This document shows, in pieces, positions 18,057 through 28,015 of a stretch of DNA of 64,000 nt. The position numbers and the translations under genes were made by a program. How positions within the stretch are numbered: position 1 is the stretch's first letter; every line of letters starts with the position of its first letter. Origin of the DNA: Solibacillus sp. FSL W7-1436 (GTDB lineage Bacteria > Bacillota > Bacilli > Bacillales_A > Planococcaceae); the NCBI RefSeq assembly GCF_038007305.1, contig NZ_JBBOWV010000001.1, positions 1,974,501 to 2,038,500 of the forward strand, read 5' to 3'. The notes below the pieces were generated by a model. That model had not been told where the DNA came from, ran no database searches, and worked only from the letters and a program-made list of their open reading frames with translations.

Positions 18057-18512
18057 ATGAACATTAATATTTATTTTATTTGTACAGGCAATACATGTAG
18101 AAGTCCTATGGCAGCAGCAATTTTACAAGCAAAAAACTATGAGAATATTACTGTGCGTTCAGCAGGAATTTATGCACACGAAGGCAGTGACATGTCCCTG
18201 AACGCAAAGGAGATTTTACACAGAAAAAATATTACGCAATCGCACTGTTCATCCCAATTTACGGTAGAAGATGCACAGTGGGCGGATCTGATTTTAACGA
18301 TGACGACCGCTCATAAAGAAATGGTTCTCCGTTTAGTGGAAGAAGCAGCACATAAAACGTTTACGTTAAATGAATATGTAGCGATGGAAACAGGGCTTGA
18401 TATTCAAGATCCATTCGGCGGAAACCTGCAAGTGTATGAACAAACCTACGAACAATTGAACGAAGCTATCAACAAGCTGGAAACTAAATTGAAATTGGAG
18501 GATAAAATTTAA
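18057..18512 (+). CDS. ywlE: Protein arginine phosphatase YwlE (LMW-PTP fold)
   Basis: The active-site loop CTGNTCRS near the N-terminus has the C(X)5R of low-molecular-weight phosphatases. The Thr inside it is what makes B. subtilis YwlE specific for phosphoarginine, so it would counter the McsB kinase. The general acid Asp is in IQDPFGG. It has 151 residues. ATG at 18057 is preferred over the adjacent GTG at 18054, after AGAGGGTG. It ends one base before the next gene. Confidence 0.93.
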   Translation: MNINIYFICTGNTCRSPMAAAILQAKNYENITVRSAGIYAHEGSDMSLNAKEILHRKNITQSHCSSQFTVEDAQWADLILTMTTAHKEMVLRLVEEAAHKTFTLNEYVAMETGLDIQDPFGGNLQVYEQTYEQLNEAINKLETKLKLEDKI

Positions 18513-18513
18513 T

Positions 18514-19806
18514 ATGAACTCTCAGAAAAAGATTTTTAGTTTGCGCCGAAAGCTCGTCTTGTTCGTCGGGATATTAGCGCTGATTACCTACACTTGCAGT
18601 TTTGTATTTATCGAATATTTACACCCAATGTTTTTCGAAACGACAAGTACAAGCGTATTTCAGATTATTACCTATTTATTAGGAATCTTTTGGTCTTGTG
18701 CATTGGCGGCTGTATTCGGTTTAGTCATTGTTCGCCCGTTACAGCAATTGGAGCGCAGTGCAAACGATGTAGCGGAAGGTAAAATCGGACAAGATGTCGA
18801 CATGCCGAAAACAAATGATGAAATCCGCTCGGTAGCAGAAGCATTCCAAACGATGGTGATGAATTTACGCCGGATGGTTAACGGTATTGAAGACAATTAC
18901 AAGTCAACCGATGAGACGATTTTGAAACTGTCTGAAGAAAGTATTTCTGTTACGAACAATGCAGAGCAAATTACAAGTAATATTAGCCAAATCTCATTAG
19001 GGGCTGAATCTTCGGCCGTTGCCATCCAGGAAACAGTTGAAGCCATTGAAGAAGTTCGTGCATTAGCAGCGGAAGTGAACAATAAAGCATTACATACAGC
19101 AAGTCGCTCAAAACACCTTTTAACAAACTTAACGTCTACAACGGATTCGATCCATGGTGTAGTGAACAGTATTAAAAAAATCGCAATAGATAATGAAAAT
19201 TCACTAGTGAATATTCGCGAGCTGGAAAAAAATGCCGAGCAGATTGAACGGATTATAAGTTTAGTAGGCGATATCGCAGGGCAAACAAATCTACTCGCTT
19301 TAAACGCGTCGATTGAGGCTGCACGAGCAGGCGAGCATGGGAAAGGCTTTGCGGTTGTTGCAGAGGAAGTCCGTGGTTTGGCAGATGAAAGTGCAAGCGC
19401 TGTGCAGGGAATTACAACATTGATCCACACGATGCAGCAAAATGTTTCGGTTGTAGTAAAACAGATGAACGAACAAGTATCATTTGCGGTAAATGAATCA
19501 TCACGTGTTTCTGAAACAACAACTGCGGTTGAAGGTATGACGAAATCTGTTTATGAAATGGCTGATGATGTTGTCCAAATTTCAGAATTGGTCGCACAGC
19601 AAATGAAAAATATCGAACATACGTCACATCAATCACAGGAAGTGGCGGCAATTGCAGAGCAAACTTCCGCAAGCGCTCAGGAAGTCACATCCGCTTCACT
19701 GGAACAGGCTGAAGCAATCAAGCAAGTAGAAGAACTGGCAAGCAATTTAAAACAGCAGTCTGCAGAGCTTTATCGAATGATTCAACAATTCGACCGCACA
19801 CAGTAG
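18514..19806 (+). CDS. Methyl-accepting chemotaxis-type receptor without an external sensor domain
   Basis: A 430-residue membrane receptor. Two transmembrane helices (about residues 13-34 and 50-71) are joined by only ~15 residues, so there is no extracellular ligand domain. A HAMP domain follows ([23 protein letters not shown]), then a long coiled-coil MCP signalling domain with the conserved tip containing [21 protein letters not shown], which contacts CheA/CheW. It probably senses an internal or membrane signal. It lies one base after ywlE, but neither it nor the following cytochrome is at this place in B. subtilis, so this is a lineage-specific insertion. Confidence 0.92.
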   Translation: MNSQKKIFSLRRKLVLFVGILALITYTCSFVFIEYLHPMFFETTSTSVFQIITYLLGIFWSCALAAVFGLVIVRPLQQLERSANDVAEGKIGQDVDMPKTNDEIRSVAEAFQTMVMNLRRMVNGIEDNYKSTDETILKLSEESISVTNNAEQITSNISQISLGAESSAVAIQETVEAIEEVRALAAEVNNKALHTASRSKHLLTNLTSTTDSIHGVVNSIKKIAIDNENSLVNIRELEKNAEQIERIISLVGDIAGQTNLLALNASIEAARAGEHGKGFAVVAEEVRGLADESASAVQGITTLIHTMQQNVSVVVKQMNEQVSFAVNESSRVSETTTAVEGMTKSVYEMADDVVQISELVAQQMKNIEHTSHQSQEVAAIAEQTSASAQEVTSASLEQAEAIKQVEELASNLKQQSAELYRMIQQFDRTQ

Positions 19807-19824
19807 ATTGGAATACAGTTATAA

Positions 19825-19873
19825 AATACCTGATGGATAAACGGACATGTTTATCGGTTGGGTATTTTTTTGT
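19825..19873 (+). terminator. Terminator after the chemoreceptor gene
   Basis: AAATACC and ATAAAC (19825-19839 region) pair with GTTTAT and GGTATTT (19850-19868), with an internal loop, then TTTTTT. Confidence 0.7.
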
Positions 19874-19907
19874 TGAGGTGGAGCAGGAGCGCATTTCGTT
19901 GAAGTTT

Positions 19908-20099
19908 TCTAATAAGAAGAGGAGATTGTCTAATAACGGCTGGAAAGTTCTAATAAAATGCTGAACTTCTAATATATTGGCCGGTTGTTCTAAAATCCTT
20001 CTCGGTTTTTCTAATAAAGGTTGCAAATGTTCAAATAAACATTGCCGATCTTCTAATATCCAAAGTAAATCTTCTAATAAACCCTCCAAACTTTCAAAC
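19908..20099 (-). repeat. 21-bp-periodic TTATTAGAA array on the minus strand (array 2)
   Basis: On the plus strand the word is TTCTAAT(A). Its C falls at 19909, 19930, 19950, 19969, 19990, 20011, 20032 (TTCAAAT), 20053, 20074 and 20095 (TTTCAAA). The steps are 21, 20, 19, 21, 21, 21, 21, 21 and 21. The minus strand therefore carries the same TTATTAGAA word as array 1, with the same rare 19-then-20 step in the word direction. A minus-strand open frame across it reads heptads (LLEDLLW, ILEDRQC, LFEHLQP) but has only a TTG start and no ribosome-binding site. It fills most of the 371 bp gap. Confidence 0.8.
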
Positions 20100-20177
20100 C
20101 ACCAACCCGTTTCAAAAACAAAAAGCCTGGGTATGGTACACTATTGTTTACAATAATTAGTCCTGGGGGGATTTATA

Positions 20178-20546
20178 TTGAACAAAATGAAGTACTGGTT
20201 ACTGATGGGAGTAGTCGTAGCAGGTCTGGCTGGATGTGGGGACGCAGAGGATGCGGATACGACAGATTCAGTAGACTCAACACCAGCCGAATCCACTGAA
20301 TCAACGGGAGGATCGGACTCAGCTGAAACGACAGATGTCTCGGCAGGTGAAAAAGTGGCAAATGCCAGCTGTGTAGGCTGTCACGGTGGTGATTTAACGG
20401 GAGCAATGGGACCGGACTTAACGAACACCTCTTTATCGAAAGAGGAAATTGTAGATGTACTAGTCAATGGTAAAGGTGCAATGCCGGCTGGTACAGCAGA
20501 TGGTGAAGAAGAAGCGGTAGCTGAATATATTTTATCTTTACAATAA
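20178..20546 (+). CDS. Membrane-anchored cytochrome c551-type lipoprotein
   Basis: A 122-residue small c-type cytochrome. The lipoprotein signal ends in LAGC (Cys near residue 20), so the mature protein is lipid-anchored outside the membrane. An acidic Ser/Thr/Asp/Glu linker (DTTDSVDSTPAESTES) leads to a heme domain with CVGCH, and the axial Met ligand is probably in GAMPAGT. It resembles CccB and would shuttle electrons to a terminal oxidase. TTG at 20178 follows GGGGGG by 7 bases. ATG 20187 is the alternative. Confidence 0.9.
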   Translation: MNKMKYWLLMGVVVAGLAGCGDAEDADTTDSVDSTPAESTESTGGSDSAETTDVSAGEKVANASCVGCHGGDLTGAMGPDLTNTSLSKEEIVDVLVNGKGAMPAGTADGEEEAVAEYILSLQ

Positions 20547-20554
20547 CAGTTATA

Positions 20555-20587
20555 GACCTGCTCCTAATTTGAGCGGTCTTTTTTTAT
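20555..20587 (+). terminator. Terminator after the cytochrome c gene
   Basis: GACC(T)GCTC (20555-20563) pairs with GAGCGGTC (20571-20578) across CTAATTT, with the U-tract TTTTTTTATT. Confidence 0.87.
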
Positions 20588-20826
20588 TGGAAAAAGCCTT
20601 TTCAACTTAACAATCTCACGTAAAGCGAACATTAATATAATTAATAATATAAATTTAAGGGAATATACCCAAAAAGTTAACGATTACGCATAATTCTTTG
20701 CTTAATATTCGTCTTTATCCATGTATTTTGAAAGATATTCGGAAAAGACGTGTTATTCTTCCGGAATAAATGGTACACTGATGGTGAATATAATAAGTAT
20801 ACAAAATCGAGGCAGGAGGGATCTTC

Positions 20827-21267
20827 ATGAAAATTGCAATTTCTTCAGATCACGGCGGGAATAATTTACGTAAAGAGATTATGTCACTACTTGATGAAAT
20901 GTCAATCAGTTATGAAGACTTTGGTCCACAAACGGACGAGTCAGTAGATTACCCGGACTATGCACGTCCAGTAGCTGAAAGGGTAGCTGCAGGGGAATTT
21001 GACAGAGGAATTTTAATTTGCGGAACAGGCATTGGGATTTCGATTGCTGCAAACAAATTTAAAGGGATTCGTTGTGCACTTGTACATGACGTGTTCTCGG
21101 CAAAAGCAACACGCTGCCACAATGACTCAAACATTTTGGCAATGGGTGAACGCGTAATCGGTCCAGGGCTGGCACGCGAGATTGTTGCGACTTGGCTGGA
21201 TACACAGTTTGAAGGCGGCCGTCATATTCGCCGTGTTGAAAAAATTACTGAAATCGAAGAAGGGTAA
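20827..21267 (+). CDS. rpiB: Ribose 5-phosphate isomerase B
   Basis: Interconverts ribose 5-phosphate and ribulose 5-phosphate. The 146-residue RpiB/LacA/LacB-fold protein has SSDHGGNNLRKEI at the N-terminus, the catalytic Cys in ILICGTGIGISIAANK, and ALVHDVFSAKATRCHNDSNIL with the conserved His. ATG follows GGCAGGAGGGATCTTC. The order ywlE-ywlF(rpiB)-ywlG is that of B. subtilis, broken here only by the two inserted genes. The upstream gap holds an inverted repeat (20710-20720 with 20741-20750) of unknown meaning. Confidence 0.96.
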   Translation: MKIAISSDHGGNNLRKEIMSLLDEMSISYEDFGPQTDESVDYPDYARPVAERVAAGEFDRGILICGTGIGISIAANKFKGIRCALVHDVFSAKATRCHNDSNILAMGERVIGPGLAREIVATWLDTQFEGGRHIRRVEKITEIEEG

Positions 21268-21281
21268 CAGTTGGTGATTCA

Positions 21282-21836
21282 ATGACAAACTTACACGATT
21301 TGCAAAAAGATTTAGCGCAAGCATTATCCGAATTTGAGCAACAAGTGAAGTTTTCTGAAGGCGAGCTGTTTGTCGTCGGCTGTTCCACATCGGAAGTGAT
21401 GGGTGAGAAGATTGGAACAGCTGGTGCACTCGATGTTGCGCAAGTTCTATACAAAGAATTTTCAATATTCGCGCAAAGACATAAAATTCACTTAGTTTTC
21501 CAAGGCTGCGAGCATATTAACCGAGCTTTAACACTTGAGGCTTCAGCCGCTAAAATGTACCATTTAGAACCTGTTTCGGTCATTCCTGTCCGTACAGCAG
21601 GTGGCTCCATGTCTGCATACGCCTTTACACAAATGGATGAACCTGTAGTTGTGGAAAACATCCAGGCACATTACGGGATCGATATCGGTCAAACATTAAT
21701 CGGCATGCATTTAAAAGCAGTTGCTGTACCTTTACGAACGTCTGTTAAGCATTTAGGCAATGCAGTAATTACGTTAGCGACAACACGTCCGAAGCTTATC
21801 GGCGGAGAGCGTGCGCAATATACCGTAACACCTTAA
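21282..21836 (+). CDS. ywlG: YwlG family protein (UPF0340/DUF436)
   Basis: A 184-residue protein that matches the YwlG/UPF0340 family in length, sequence (ELFVVGCSTSEVMGEKIGTAG, HLVFQGCEHINRALTLE, GGSMSAYAF, GIDIGQTLIGMHLK) and position between rpiB and glyA. The function is unknown; the conserved GCSTSEV and GCEHINRA segments look like an active site. It begins 14 bases after rpiB, so they are probably co-transcribed. Confidence 0.93.
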   Translation: MTNLHDLQKDLAQALSEFEQQVKFSEGELFVVGCSTSEVMGEKIGTAGALDVAQVLYKEFSIFAQRHKIHLVFQGCEHINRALTLEASAAKMYHLEPVSVIPVRTAGGSMSAYAFTQMDEPVVVENIQAHYGIDIGQTLIGMHLKAVAVPLRTSVKHLGNAVITLATTRPKLIGGERAQYTVTP

Positions 21837-21902
21837 CGTTACATAAATAATTTAACTTGGAAACTCCGAGCGATTCGGAAGTACATTTAGGGGGATTTGA
21901 AA

Positions 21903-23147
21903 ATGGCATTTGAAAAATTAGCAGGACAAGACAAGGCAATTTTAGACGCAATCTTATTGGAGAAAAAACGTCAAAACACAAACATCGAATTAATCGCATC
22001 AGAAAACTTCGTATCGGAAGCTGTCATGGAAGCACAAGGTTCATATTTAACAAATAAATATGCAGAAGGTTACCCGGGCAAACGCTATTATGGCGGTTGT
22101 GAACATGTAGATGTAGTGGAAAACATCGCGCGTGACCGTGCAAAAGAATTATTCGGTGCAGCATATGTTAACGTACAGCCACACTCGGGTGCACAAGCGA
22201 ACATGGCCGTTTACCATACAATTTTAAAACCGGGTGATACAGTACTTGGTATGAACTTATCGCACGGTGGTCACTTAACACATGGTTCACCGGTAAACTT
22301 CTCAGGTATTCTTTATAATTTCGTTGAATACGGTGTAACTGAAGATACAAACTTAATAGATTATGAAGATGTTCGCCAAAAAGCATTGGAATCGAAGCCA
22401 AAATTAATCGTTGCTGGGGCATCAGCTTATCCTCGTGCGATCGACTTTGCAAAGTTCCGTGAAATCGCGGATGAAGTTGGCGCATATTTCATGGTTGATA
22501 TGGCGCATATTGCCGGCCTAGTAGCAGCAGGCGAGCACCAAAATCCAGTGCCGTATGCAGATTTCGTAACGACAACAACACATAAAACTTTACGTGGCCC
22601 TCGTGGCGGTATGATTTTAACTAATGATGAAAAATGGGAAAAAGAATTAAATAAATCAGTATTCCCGGGTATTCAAGGCGGTCCGTTAATGCATGTCATC
22701 GCTGCAAAAGCAGTATCATTCGGTGAAGCATTACAACCGGAATTTAAAGACTACGCTAAACAAATTAAAGCAAATGCAGCTGCACTTGCAAAATCTTTAA
22801 TGGATGAAGGTGTTGAAATCGTATCAGGCGGTACGGACAACCACTTACTTCTATTAAATGTGAAATCTTTAGGATTAACAGGTAAAGTAGCTGAGCATGT
22901 ATTGGATGAAGTGGCAATTACAACAAACAAAAACACAATTCCATTCGATACAGAATCACCATTCGTGACTTCAGGTATCCGTGTTGGTACAGCGGCTGTA
23001 ACTTCTCGCGGTTTCAAAGAAGAAGATGTAATCGAAGTAGGTAAAATTATCGCTTCAGTTCTTAAAAACCATGAAGACGCAGCAGTAAAAGAAGAAGCAC
23101 GTAAACGTGTTGAAGCTCTTACAGCAAAATATCCTTTATACGCATAA
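21903..23147 (+). CDS. glyA: Serine hydroxymethyltransferase
   Basis: Interconverts serine plus tetrahydrofolate and glycine plus 5,10-methylene-THF using PLP, the main source of one-carbon units. The 414 residues are of full length. [49 protein letters not shown] and the PLP lysine in [14 protein letters not shown] are all present. ATG at 21903 lies 8 bases after AGGGGGA. The in-frame TTG at 21897 is too close to that site. Confidence 0.98.
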   Translation: MAFEKLAGQDKAILDAILLEKKRQNTNIELIASENFVSEAVMEAQGSYLTNKYAEGYPGKRYYGGCEHVDVVENIARDRAKELFGAAYVNVQPHSGAQANMAVYHTILKPGDTVLGMNLSHGGHLTHGSPVNFSGILYNFVEYGVTEDTNLIDYEDVRQKALESKPKLIVAGASAYPRAIDFAKFREIADEVGAYFMVDMAHIAGLVAAGEHQNPVPYADFVTTTTHKTLRGPRGGMILTNDEKWEKELNKSVFPGIQGGPLMHVIAAKAVSFGEALQPEFKDYAKQIKANAAALAKSLMDEGVEIVSGGTDNHLLLLNVKSLGLTGKVAEHVLDEVAITTNKNTIPFDTESPFVTSGIRVGTAAVTSRGFKEEDVIEVGKIIASVLKNHEDAAVKEEARKRVEALTAKYPLYA

Positions 23148-23156
23148 TTGAGGTTA

Positions 23157-23196
23157 AGGCTCTCTATTTACAAAAATGTAGATAGAGGGCTTTATT
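23157..23196 (+). terminator. Terminator after glyA
   Basis: GCTCTCTATTTAC (23159-23171) pairs with GTAGATAGAGGGC (23178-23190) with G-T pairs, then TTTATT. Confidence 0.8.
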
Positions 23197-23371
23197 AATT
23201 AGAAGAAATAACGAATAGATAGGCAACTCTAAGCGAATCCTAAAGCAGAAAATATTTGTTCTTTTATTGTTATATAAAAAGGGCGATTTTTAAAACATTC
23301 CGATCATAGTTTTCGTTAACTTTATTTTCTGTTATACTGTTTTAGATAAACAACAGTTAGGAGATGTCAAC

Positions 23372-24001
23372 GTGAGTAAAGTATACGTATTTGACCACCC
23401 ATTAATCCAACATAAGTTAACTTATATTCGAGATAAAGAAACAGGAACAAAAGAATTCAGGGAGTTAGTTGATGAAGTAGCAACATTAATGGCTTTTGAA
23501 ATTACCCGTGACTTACCGCTTGAAGAAATTGAAGTGGATACACCTGTTACGAAGGCGAAGGCAAAAGTATTGTCAGGGAAGAAAATGGCGATTGTCCCAA
23601 TTTTACGTGCGGGTATCGGTATGGTAGATGGCGTATTAAAATTAATTCCTGCTGCAAAAGTAGGGCATATTGGTCTTTACCGTGATCCGGAAACATTAAA
23701 GCCGGTAGAATATTATGCAAAACTTCCAGCAGATGTTGAAGAGCGTGACTTCATCATTGTTGACCCGATGTTAGCAACAGGTGGTTCAGCTGTAGAAGCG
23801 ATTAATTCACTGAAAAAGCGCGGCGCAAAAAGCATTAAGTTTATGTGTCTGATCGCAGCTCCAGAAGGTGTGGAAGAAATTCAAAAAAATCACTCAGACG
23901 TAGATATTTACATCGCATCTCTAGATGAAAAATTAAATGATCATGGCTATATCGTACCAGGCTTGGGTGATGCCGGGGATCGTTTGTTCGGAACAAAATA
24001 A
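23372..24001 (+). CDS. upp: Uracil phosphoribosyltransferase
   Basis: Converts uracil and PRPP to UMP in pyrimidine salvage. The 209 residues include the N-terminal [27 protein letters not shown], and the PRPP-binding loop [15 protein letters not shown]. The C-terminal [10 protein letters not shown] is typical of Upp. It starts with GTG after TTAGGAGATGTCAAC. It lies between glyA and the mnaA/atp block, as in other Bacillales. Confidence 0.98.
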   Translation: MSKVYVFDHPLIQHKLTYIRDKETGTKEFRELVDEVATLMAFEITRDLPLEEIEVDTPVTKAKAKVLSGKKMAIVPILRAGIGMVDGVLKLIPAAKVGHIGLYRDPETLKPVEYYAKLPADVEERDFIIVDPMLATGGSAVEAINSLKKRGAKSIKFMCLIAAPEGVEEIQKNHSDVDIYIASLDEKLNDHGYIVPGLGDAGDRLFGTK

Positions 24002-24013
24002 TAAATAAACGAG

Positions 24014-24041
24014 ACGTCCGTAAGCAGTTGCGGGCGTTTTA
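24014..24041 (+). terminator. Terminator after upp
   Basis: ACGTCCG (24014-24020) pairs with CGGGCGT (24031-24037) with one G-T pair, then TTTT. Confidence 0.7.
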
Positions 24042-24110
24042 TATTAATACGGCTAGTATAATAAATACTTGCAGAAAAAATTAATTATAGTTTAGACAAG
24101 GAGAAGAATA

Positions 24111-25265
24111 ATGACAAAGAAGTTTAAAGTTATGACGATTTTTGGAACACGTCCGGAAGCAATTAAAATGGCCCCTCTTGTGCTGGAACTGGAAAAACAT
24201 CCGGAACAAATTGAATCGATTGTTACTGTAACGGCCCAGCATCGTCAAATGCTTGACCAGGTATTGGAAACTTTTGAAATTACACCGGATTATGATTTAA
24301 ATATAATGAAAGACCGTCAAACATTAGTGGATGTAGCGACGAATGCACTATTAGGACTTGATCGAGTAATGAAAGAAGCAAAACCTGATATTGTATTGGT
24401 ACACGGTGATACAGCAACAACTTTTGTAGGCAGTCTGGCGGCTTTCTACAATCAGATTGCAATTGGGCATGTAGAAGCAGGACTTCGTACAGGTCAAAAA
24501 TATTCACCATATCCTGAAGAGATGAACCGTCAGTTAACTGGTGTAATGGCAGATCTGCATTTTGCGCCAACGGAACAATCCCGTGCAAATCTGTTAAAGG
24601 AAAACAAACCGGCAGAAGCAATTTTCGTAACAGGCAACACGGCTATCGATGCATTAAAAACAACGGTAAGTGACAATTATACACATCCGGTTATTGAAAA
24701 AATCGGTTCAGACCGCATGATTTTACTAACGGCACACCGTCGTGAAAACCTGGGTGAACCTATGCGCAATATGTTCCGTGCTATTATGCGTCTGTTGAAC
24801 GAGCATGAAGATGTGCAGGTTGTTTACCCAGTGCATATGAATCCTGCAGTTCGAGAAGTAGCCAATGAAATTTTAGGGGACAACCCTCGTGTTCATTTGA
24901 TCGAACCGTTGGAAGTATTTGACTTCCATAATTTCGCCGCCCGTTCTTACATGATTTTAACGGATTCTGGCGGTGTTCAGGAAGAAGCGCCATCACTAGG
25001 GAAGCCGGTACTTGTTTTACGTGATACAACAGAGCGTCCTGAAGGGATTGCGGCAGGTACGCTGAAGCTTGCGGGAACAGATGAAGAAGTTATATACAAA
25101 ATGGCGAAAGAATTATTAGTCAATGATAAGGCCTATGAAGCGATGGCACATGCATCGAATCCGTATGGAGATGGATTTGCTTCAGAGCGTATTGTAGAAG
25201 CACTACTGCAATTTGCTCAAAAGCAATTAGTAGATGAAAGTGTTGAAAAAGCAGAGACACGATAA
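24111..25265 (+). CDS. mnaA: UDP-N-acetylglucosamine 2-epimerase (non-hydrolysing)
   Basis: Interconverts UDP-GlcNAc and UDP-ManNAc, the donor for ManNAc in teichoic acid linkage units and secondary cell-wall polymers. The 384 residues show FGTRPEAIKMAPLV, TAQHRQMLDQVL, VHGDTATTFVG, HVEAGLRTG, TAHRRENLGE and LTDSGGVQEEAPSLGKPVLVLRDTTERPEG. The enzyme supplies substrate for WecC (50644) and TagA (51996) in this window. ATG follows AAGGAGAAGAATA. Confidence 0.97.
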   Translation: MTKKFKVMTIFGTRPEAIKMAPLVLELEKHPEQIESIVTVTAQHRQMLDQVLETFEITPDYDLNIMKDRQTLVDVATNALLGLDRVMKEAKPDIVLVHGDTATTFVGSLAAFYNQIAIGHVEAGLRTGQKYSPYPEEMNRQLTGVMADLHFAPTEQSRANLLKENKPAEAIFVTGNTAIDALKTTVSDNYTHPVIEKIGSDRMILLTAHRRENLGEPMRNMFRAIMRLLNEHEDVQVVYPVHMNPAVREVANEILGDNPRVHLIEPLEVFDFHNFAARSYMILTDSGGVQEEAPSLGKPVLVLRDTTERPEGIAAGTLKLAGTDEEVIYKMAKELLVNDKAYEAMAHASNPYGDGFASERIVEALLQFAQKQLVDESVEKAETR

Positions 25266-25302
25266 TCCAAAATATTACTGAAATTTACTTAAAAATGAAA
25301 TA

Positions 25303-25335
25303 TACAACAGGAGATAGCATTTGTCTCCTGTTGTC
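25303..25335 (+). terminator. Strong hairpin after mnaA, probable terminator
   Basis: ACAACAGGAGA (25304-25314) pairs perfectly with TCTCCTGTTGT (25324-25334). No T-run follows, so termination is uncertain. Confidence 0.55.
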
Positions 25336-25530
25336 AAGTGATAAATTCGTTATTATTGCTAAAAAATTTTTTCTTGGATATGAAAAATGAAACGACATGG
25401 AAAAAACGCATGAAATAGCGAATTTTAGCGTTAGTGAAAAAATGCAAAAAATATTTATGCATAACTATACACAAATTTGTCAACAATTTGACAAGGAAAG
25501 TATCTATGTGAAGTTTTTCACCATTACTAA

Positions 25531-25559
25531 TTGACATCAAAAACCCCCTATTGTATGCT
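25531..25559 (+). promoter_or_regulatory. SigA promoter of the atp operon
   Basis: A consensus TTGACA (25531-25536), exactly 17 bp, then TATGCT (25554-25559). Predicted start near 25566. Confidence 0.8.
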
Positions 25560-25565
25560 TACAAA

Positions 25566-25878
25566 GGGTAAGAATGATAAGAGTTTCGCCTAGTCAAAAG
25601 ACGTTGAAACGCTTGTTATATCAAGTTTCTACTAGATTGACAGTTGAAACGAAACTCGTCAATTTGCAACGTTCTATGCGCCTGGATGAAGTCCGTTAAG
25701 ATTAAGAGACACTTAGAAGTATGAAATGAATGTTCACTATGGAATTTTCCTGAGGTGGAAATTATTTACTACTTGTAACGGCCTCTGATTTTGTAGTGCA
25801 TTTACTACGTTTTAAATTCATTTAATGGTCGATGAACACTTTCTTTACTCGAAAAAAGTTTCAGGAGATTAACTGCCA
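25566..25878 (+). promoter_or_regulatory. Long structured 5' leader of the atp operon
   Basis: About 310 bases without a gene lie between the promoter and atpI. GAGTTTCG (25580-25587) can pair with CGAAACTC (25651-25658), and ATTGAC can pair with GTCAAT within the same segment. GTAGTGCATTTACTAC further down is a self-contained hairpin, and GTTCA/TGAAC pairs enclose the 3' half. No T-rich terminator tail is visible. I do not recognise a known riboswitch class. Confidence 0.4.
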
Positions 25879-26250
25879 ATGCTAAATTTGCATCACGTTT
25901 TTGCAATGCAGAAGAAAGCGTTCTTTTTTTTGCTTGCTGTTTGTACGTTAGGCTGGGGATTTTCGCCATATGATTCGATATTTGCTGGTATAGCCCTAGG
26001 TGCGTTCTTTGGTACGTATAATTTTTGGATTTTACTTCGACGTATGGAAAAATTTGACCGTTCCATTAGTGAAGGGACAAAAGTAGCATCTATCGGTACA
26101 GCGCTTCGCTTTGGATCAGGTGTTGCCGCAGTCGCAATCGCAATATCGTTGCCACAATATTTTCACTTAATAAGCACGGTCATTGGGCTGATGATTCCGT
26201 ACATCTTTTTAGTAGTAGAAAGAGTAGTACATCATATAAAAAGCCACTAA
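25879..26250 (+). CDS. atpI: ATP synthase subunit I (AtpI)
   Basis: A 123-residue membrane protein of the ATP synthase I family, first gene of the operon. It has four hydrophobic segments, including AFFFLLAVCTLGWGF and GIALGAFFGTYNFWILLRRMEKF. AtpI helps assemble the c-ring. The polar RRMEKFDRSISEGTK loop and the C-terminal hydrophobic pair (FHLISTVIGLMIPYIFLVVERVV) fit the Bacillales form. ATG follows TTTCAGGAGATTAACTGCC. Confidence 0.9.
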   Translation: MLNLHHVFAMQKKAFFFLLAVCTLGWGFSPYDSIFAGIALGAFFGTYNFWILLRRMEKFDRSISEGTKVASIGTALRFGSGVAAVAIAISLPQYFHLISTVIGLMIPYIFLVVERVVHHIKSH

Positions 26251-27006
<756 letters not shown>

Positions 27007-27039
27007 TTATAAGTTTCCGCATTCAATGTAGTGCGGTAA

Positions 27040-27309
<270 letters not shown>

Positions 27310-27350
27310 TCTGAATTAGATTATTAAATCATTAAGATTCTTAAATCCAG

Positions 27351-27384
27351 TGGCGAAGTAGACTTCATTTGAAACCCTTCGCCA
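27351..27384 (+). promoter_or_regulatory. Hairpin between atpE and atpF
   Basis: TGGCGAAG (27351-27358) pairs perfectly with CTTCGCCA (27377-27384), then TTAGTTTTG. Placed after atpE inside the operon, it could protect atpE mRNA or partly terminate, raising subunit c relative to the others. The atpE-atpF gap (184 bases) is the longest in the operon. Confidence 0.6.
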
Positions 27385-27493
27385 TTAGTTTTGTGTAAAG
27401 AAGCTATACCCTTTTTTATTTAATATTAAATACGAACAAAAAGTATGACAAAATATAGATTTTATTCAAGCTCTTGAAGGGAGTGAAACAATC

Positions 27494-28015
27494 GTGTTTT
27501 TAGACTATCTTGTACTAGGTGCAGGCGCTACTGGACTTAACTTAGGTGATGCTTTAGCGACGTTAGTGATTTTCTTAGGTTTAATGGCACTTCTTAAAAA
27601 GTTCGCTTGGGGTCCTTTAATGGGTATCATGCGCGAGCGTGAAGAGTTAGTTGCAAGCGGTATCGATGCAGCTGAGAAAGCTAAAAAAGAAACACAAGCA
27701 CTATTAGAAGAACAAAAGAGCCTTCTTAAAGAAGCTCGCACAGAAGCGCAATCAATTATTGAGAACGCTAAAAAGCAAGGCGAAGCAACTCGCGAGGAAA
27801 TCGTGGTAACTGCACGCGCTGAAGCGAACCGTCTAAAAGAATCTGCTGTTCGTGATATCGAAGCAGAAAGAGAAAAAGCAATCGCTGCTGTACGTGAAGA
27901 AGTAGTTTCATTATCAGTACTTGCTGCGTCTAAAGTTCTTGGGAAAGAAATTTCTGAAGCAGACAATAGCGCACTAATTAAAGAAACGATTGCGAAGGCA
28001 GGCGAAGCGAAATGA
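27494..28015 (+). CDS. atpF: ATP synthase Fo subunit b
   Basis: A 173-residue peripheral stalk subunit: one N-terminal membrane helix ([21 protein letters not shown]) followed by a long charged coiled coil ([27 protein letters not shown]). It starts with GTG after GAAGGGAGTGAAACAATC. Its stop codon overlaps the atpH start (ATGA), so the two are translationally coupled. Confidence 0.96.
   Translation: MFLDYLVLGAGATGLNLGDALATLVIFLGLMALLKKFAWGPLMGIMREREELVASGIDAAEKAKKETQALLEEQKSLLKEARTEAQSIIENAKKQGEATREEIVVTARAEANRLKESAVRDIEAEREKAIAAVREEVVSLSVLAASKVLGKEISEADNSALIKETIAKAGEAK

Noticed and set aside
19718..20089. A 123-codon minus-strand frame with Leu-Leu-Glu heptads over array 2
   Set aside because: It has only a TTG start without a ribosome-binding site and runs antisense into the chemoreceptor gene. 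The heptads follow from a 21-bp period. Kept as a question in the array finding, not called a gene.
12534..20099. Plasmid-type replication origin (iterons)
   Set aside because: The 21-bp spacing resembles iterons, but the arrays lie within conserved chromosome blocks, use two different words, and there is no rep gene.
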